Source: Sphagnum compactum (lineage: Eukaryota > Bryophyta > Sphagnopsida > Sphagnales). Taken from it: DNA of 64,000 nt. Shown one piece after another: positions 60,680 to 64,000 of the stretch. Position 1 is the first letter of the stretch. Every line of letters starts with the position of its first letter. The position numbers were made by a program, and so were the translations under genes. The notes under the pieces were generated by a model. It searched no databases. It saw nothing but the letters and a program-made list of their open reading frames with translations, and had not been told where the DNA came from. The stretch covers positions 13,087,118 to 13,151,117 of the forward strand of contig OZ234503.1 in the NCBI GenBank assembly GCA_965153455.1, read 5' to 3'.

Positions 60680-63180
60680 CTAGGAGAGATTGTTAGTGCA
60701 TGAAAATAACCTATCCCTTCTTGCATCCAACATAAGACTCACATCCAACTGATAGCTGAGCAGATCATAGCTAAAGATCATTCACCATATGAGAGAACAA
60801 ATAAATTAAAGAATAGACAATCTCCATGAAAAAAACCAGTGTTGGGCAGTTATTAAAATCAACAACAGACCCTCAATAGTTATCAGGGGAGTTCTTAGGA
60901 TTCATAACCATGATTCTCAAAAAAAATTGCCGACCCAGTACTGGTATATAACCACAGTTCTCAATTTTGTTGATGAAATCAAATTAATGTCAGTGCATTG
61001 CCAGTTCTTTCATGAAAACTACTGGTTATTTGAGGTTTGTGAAATGACTGGTTCTTTGATTTTGATTTTTTGCTGAAAGAACCAGAACCAAGGGCTCTCT
61101 CATTCTGAAATAATTTAACCACCGAAACCAATGGTTCTTTGTAAATTCAAATAACTGCACAACATTGAAAAAAACTGTGTCAGATTTGGAAGAGATATGA
61201 GACTAGATTATAGTAATTAAATGAAGACATGATTGGTGTTTGCTACTACCAAGCTAGCAGCTAGATAAATGCTGAAATCAATGAGTCGTCCGTAGCCTAT
61301 ATAATGCCAGCAGGACTAAGCATTTGTGCATAACTTATTTTCTTATCATTCTAGGACACAATGAAAGTAGAATAAGCAAAGTTCTCTAAGGTAGTAGGAC
61401 CTTTGAAAATATCTGCAAATAGAAGTCCAATGGGGTTGTTGTCAAGTAGTTGTGCAACTTGCTTTATTTAAATGAAATAAACTTGAAATACGTTTCATCA
61501 TCACTAAACCCCATGACATCATGGCAATCTGAATGAGTTCCATGTACTCATAACAAGGTTTCATCAAACACTTACAACTATCACAGATGACATTCAAAAA
61601 TCTACCCCAACATTGACCATAAAATATATCCTAATATATATATATATATCCATTTTATTTATTGTTGATGACTCAAATTCATTCATTGTCATTTACTTTT
61701 CATCCATAATATGCATTTAGATAAATGCCTAAAATTGCTTCACAAACAATGAGCCACAAATGAAGCTTCTAATACAAACTTCTTTGAGTTAAATGCTAAA
61801 ACAAATTTACAGGAAAATAATTATCTTTACCTAAAGCCTTATGCTATAACAATGTTCTGTTTGTTTTCAAGTTCATAAGCATTTCATATTACAAATGAAA
61901 TTGTGTTTCAACATTTTTTATGTATTTCATGACATTGTTTTAAATCACCTTTTTGTGTACAATTGAATTTCCATTTAAGCTTTTTCTTTGGGGCACATAA
62001 TTTGTTCTCTAATTCTTTGTCTGTGTTGAGAATTCTTTGATCATGTTAGTTTTCATGCCCACAAGAACGACATAGAAATGGGCAACCACATATTCTTACA
62101 ATGACCACACTCTTAAGGTCTCAATGCCAAGACTACTGTAGAATTGTGCATTCTTGGCATCTTATAAATGAGGGCCGATGACTTTAGTTTGATCTAGTCC
62201 AACAGTGTGCCTAAATGTAGGCCTCCACAAGCACCACCTTGTTGGGTCGGTGGTATCATTCCTTCATGAAGTCAAAATGTAGAGGGAACATCATTTCTAA
62301 ATCCAAATAATGCAACTAAACTACCCCTAATGTGTTCATATTTTTTGACTTGGGGAACACCACTTCTTCTGTCTAGAGCTTCGACTGGCAACACCCCCAA
62401 CACACCTCATGGACAAAGCTGAAACAACTAAGCATTGAAGCTCTAGACACTTCTTTTGTCGCACTATTGAGAACCTTTTCTACTTGTACAAGGCTAGCAA
62501 GACTACCACCTAGTGCAAATCAATGCAGCATGCAACCAAGCAATGAAACCATTAAGATGCATAGTGATCCACTCAGCACCCTCACTATTTTGAATTCTAG
62601 CAAAATACAAAGGGTAGTAAAGTTTCAATTCTAATTGCTACAAAGAAATAGATAGGAACTGAAAGCCTCCCTGAAGAACTCACATCACAGATCAAAGAAC
62701 TTGTAAAAGTCTGCCTCACCAGATCCTGATCGTTGTAATGAAGCTGCAAACATAAATATCTCTCTTCTGGGTTAAACTTGAAGTCATATCACCTCCAGAG
62801 CCACTTTCAAGTGCATTTGGATACCTCAAGCTTTTGTGAGGGAGCTGTTATAACAGAGTGAACTCTGCAGCCGGAATCATGTATTAGAGCCAATGCAGGT
62901 GATGACTTAGTACACATCTGCAGGGGTTTCTACAAAAATTCTACATCTGCAGGATCCTCTCCCAATCCACAAGTTGTAGACCAATCTCTCTTTCTTCAAC
63001 TCCCTCTCTAAGTCTAAGGCCATAAGGCAATGACATCCCCAATCTATGAGTATACACTCACTTCTCTGTCTCTTTTACATCCCTAGAGCTCCATACAACC
63101 TGGTTGCAGAGGCTGTGACAACAAGAATGAAGATTACTACCAATGTGTATTCTTTCATATATTCTCTTTAGACTCTGAAC
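60680..63180. other. intergenic DNA, including a (TA)n run
   Basis: A (TA)n run lies at about 61,633-61,649. No gene is supported. The last 600 bp before 63,190 are less AT-rich and could include the promoter or leader of the possible gene at the right edge. Confidence 0.45.
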
Positions 63181-63189
63181 ACAAAGGAC

Positions 63190-63996
63190 ATGGTTGATTA
63201 TCAAGTGTTGCTCCCAGTGGGAGACCATGAAGGACCTAGTCTCGCACCGTCATCTCCCGATTCTTCAAGGCTACTATACAAGGCAACAGTACAAATACCC
63301 ACAGGTTGATACTTGTTTAAAGAGTTTCCCAGGGAAAAACTGGAAAGCTCAAAGGATTAGTTCTATCAAGGTAACTCACAGCACTGGAGTTACATCACCA
63401 TCCTGTAGCCTGCCTGCTCACCACCGAAAAACATAGGCAGTTCATCAATGATCTCTTCTTGCTGCATCCCAACAGTTTGTCACCTTCCAAGTGCAGTCTC
63501 CATGTGCTTCAGTTTATTCTCAACTTTTCCTTATCTTCTGTGTCAGCTAATAGAAGGGGGATTGACAATACCTCTGTTGAGACTCTGGAGGAGAAAGGCA
63601 TTATCTTTCTTCCTTGGCCACCACCTCCATTCGTATCCTCTCTTCTTCCTCTCTGTTGTAAATGGTATTCAGCTGCCGTTCAAGCTGTAAGGGTAAACAT
63701 GGAAAAACCAACAATCAAGTCAACAAGGAAAAAAGACAGTTTCAATGAGGTTCAACAACCTGAAATGACTAAGTCACACATTTGGATTAAGTTTTTGGAA
63801 ATTTCCAACTTTTTGAGATCTGTTGGGTGCAGATAGGAACTGATCTAGCTGAAGATTCAATAGCTGATGGTTAATTGACCAGAGAAAGCATTCTAGAGTC
63901 ATCTTGGAAGGACCCCAACAAGACCAACTCAAACTCTCTTTGCAGTTTGTGGAGATGTGGCTAACTGTCACCACCATCCAACTACATGAATTTCAG
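63190..63996 (+). CDS. possible first three exons of an unrecognised gene, running off the window
   Basis: A spliced model with consistent phases can be built. Exon A is 63,190-63,304 (MVDYQVLLPVGDHEGPSL, then APSSPDSSRLL; phase 1 end). Exon B is 63,547-63,686, with a strong pyrimidine tract and CAG acceptor and a GTAAGG donor (DNTSVETLEEKGIIFLPWPP). Exon C is 63,946-63,996, with a TTTGCAG acceptor and GTGC donor at the window edge (FVEMWLTVTTIQLHEFQ). Stops bound exon A upstream (TAG in frame). The donor of exon A (GTTGAT) is weak, and I recognise no domain in the 102 codons. It may equally be a pseudogene or chance frames. Confidence 0.3.
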
Positions 63997-64000
63997 GTGC

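Overview
The window looks like nuclear DNA of a land plant with a large, repeat-rich, AT-rich genome. The evidence is a multi-exon group IIb WRKY transcription factor gene with plant splice sites and the intron positions typical of that subgroup, a chromodomain-bearing Ty3/Gypsy element with an initiator-methionine-tRNA primer site, and hAT and Gypsy relics. One gene in 64 kb and heavily decayed transposons suggest a fern, lycophyte, bryophyte or gymnosperm rather than a compact angiosperm. The species cannot be fixed from the sequence alone.

Layout. 1-3.6 kb is AT-rich DNA without genes. 3.6-8.7 kb is a graveyard of mobile elements: a hAT transposase tail, a small coding relic split by a solo LTR, and a gag relic split by another LTR of the same family. 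12.0-17.3 kb (minus strand) is the only convincing intact gene, a WRKY factor of about 1055 residues in six exons, with a TATA box and several TGACG motifs near 18.1-18.3 kb. 18.3-26.1 kb holds a 36-bp satellite with a 72-bp higher order, a solo LTR with a perfect target-site duplication, and a kinase-like pseudogene. 26-32 kb holds degenerate repeat tracts and decayed coding sequence. 32.5-34.2 kb is a 1.7-kb array with a 15-bp period. 38.8-39.2 kb has one short open frame that may be a real but unrecognised gene. 39.7-43.3 kb holds decayed coding sequence, including a Gypsy integrase relic. 45.4-52.1 kb is a nearly complete chromovirus killed by five in-frame stops, two frameshifts and a lost catalytic Asp in reverse transcriptase; its 5' LTR is truncated. 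52-64 kb is mostly non-coding, with several long hairpins, a 44/48-bp minisatellite of hairpin-forming units, and a possible first part of a spliced gene at the right edge.

How it fits together. The only regulatory gene sits in a GC-richer island between repeat domains. One LTR family occurs five times (three solo LTRs plus the two ends of the chromovirus), always in the same orientation. The least ordinary feature is a set of tracts, each built from its own short, often self-complementary phrase, some with exact periods (15, 36/72, 44/48 bp).
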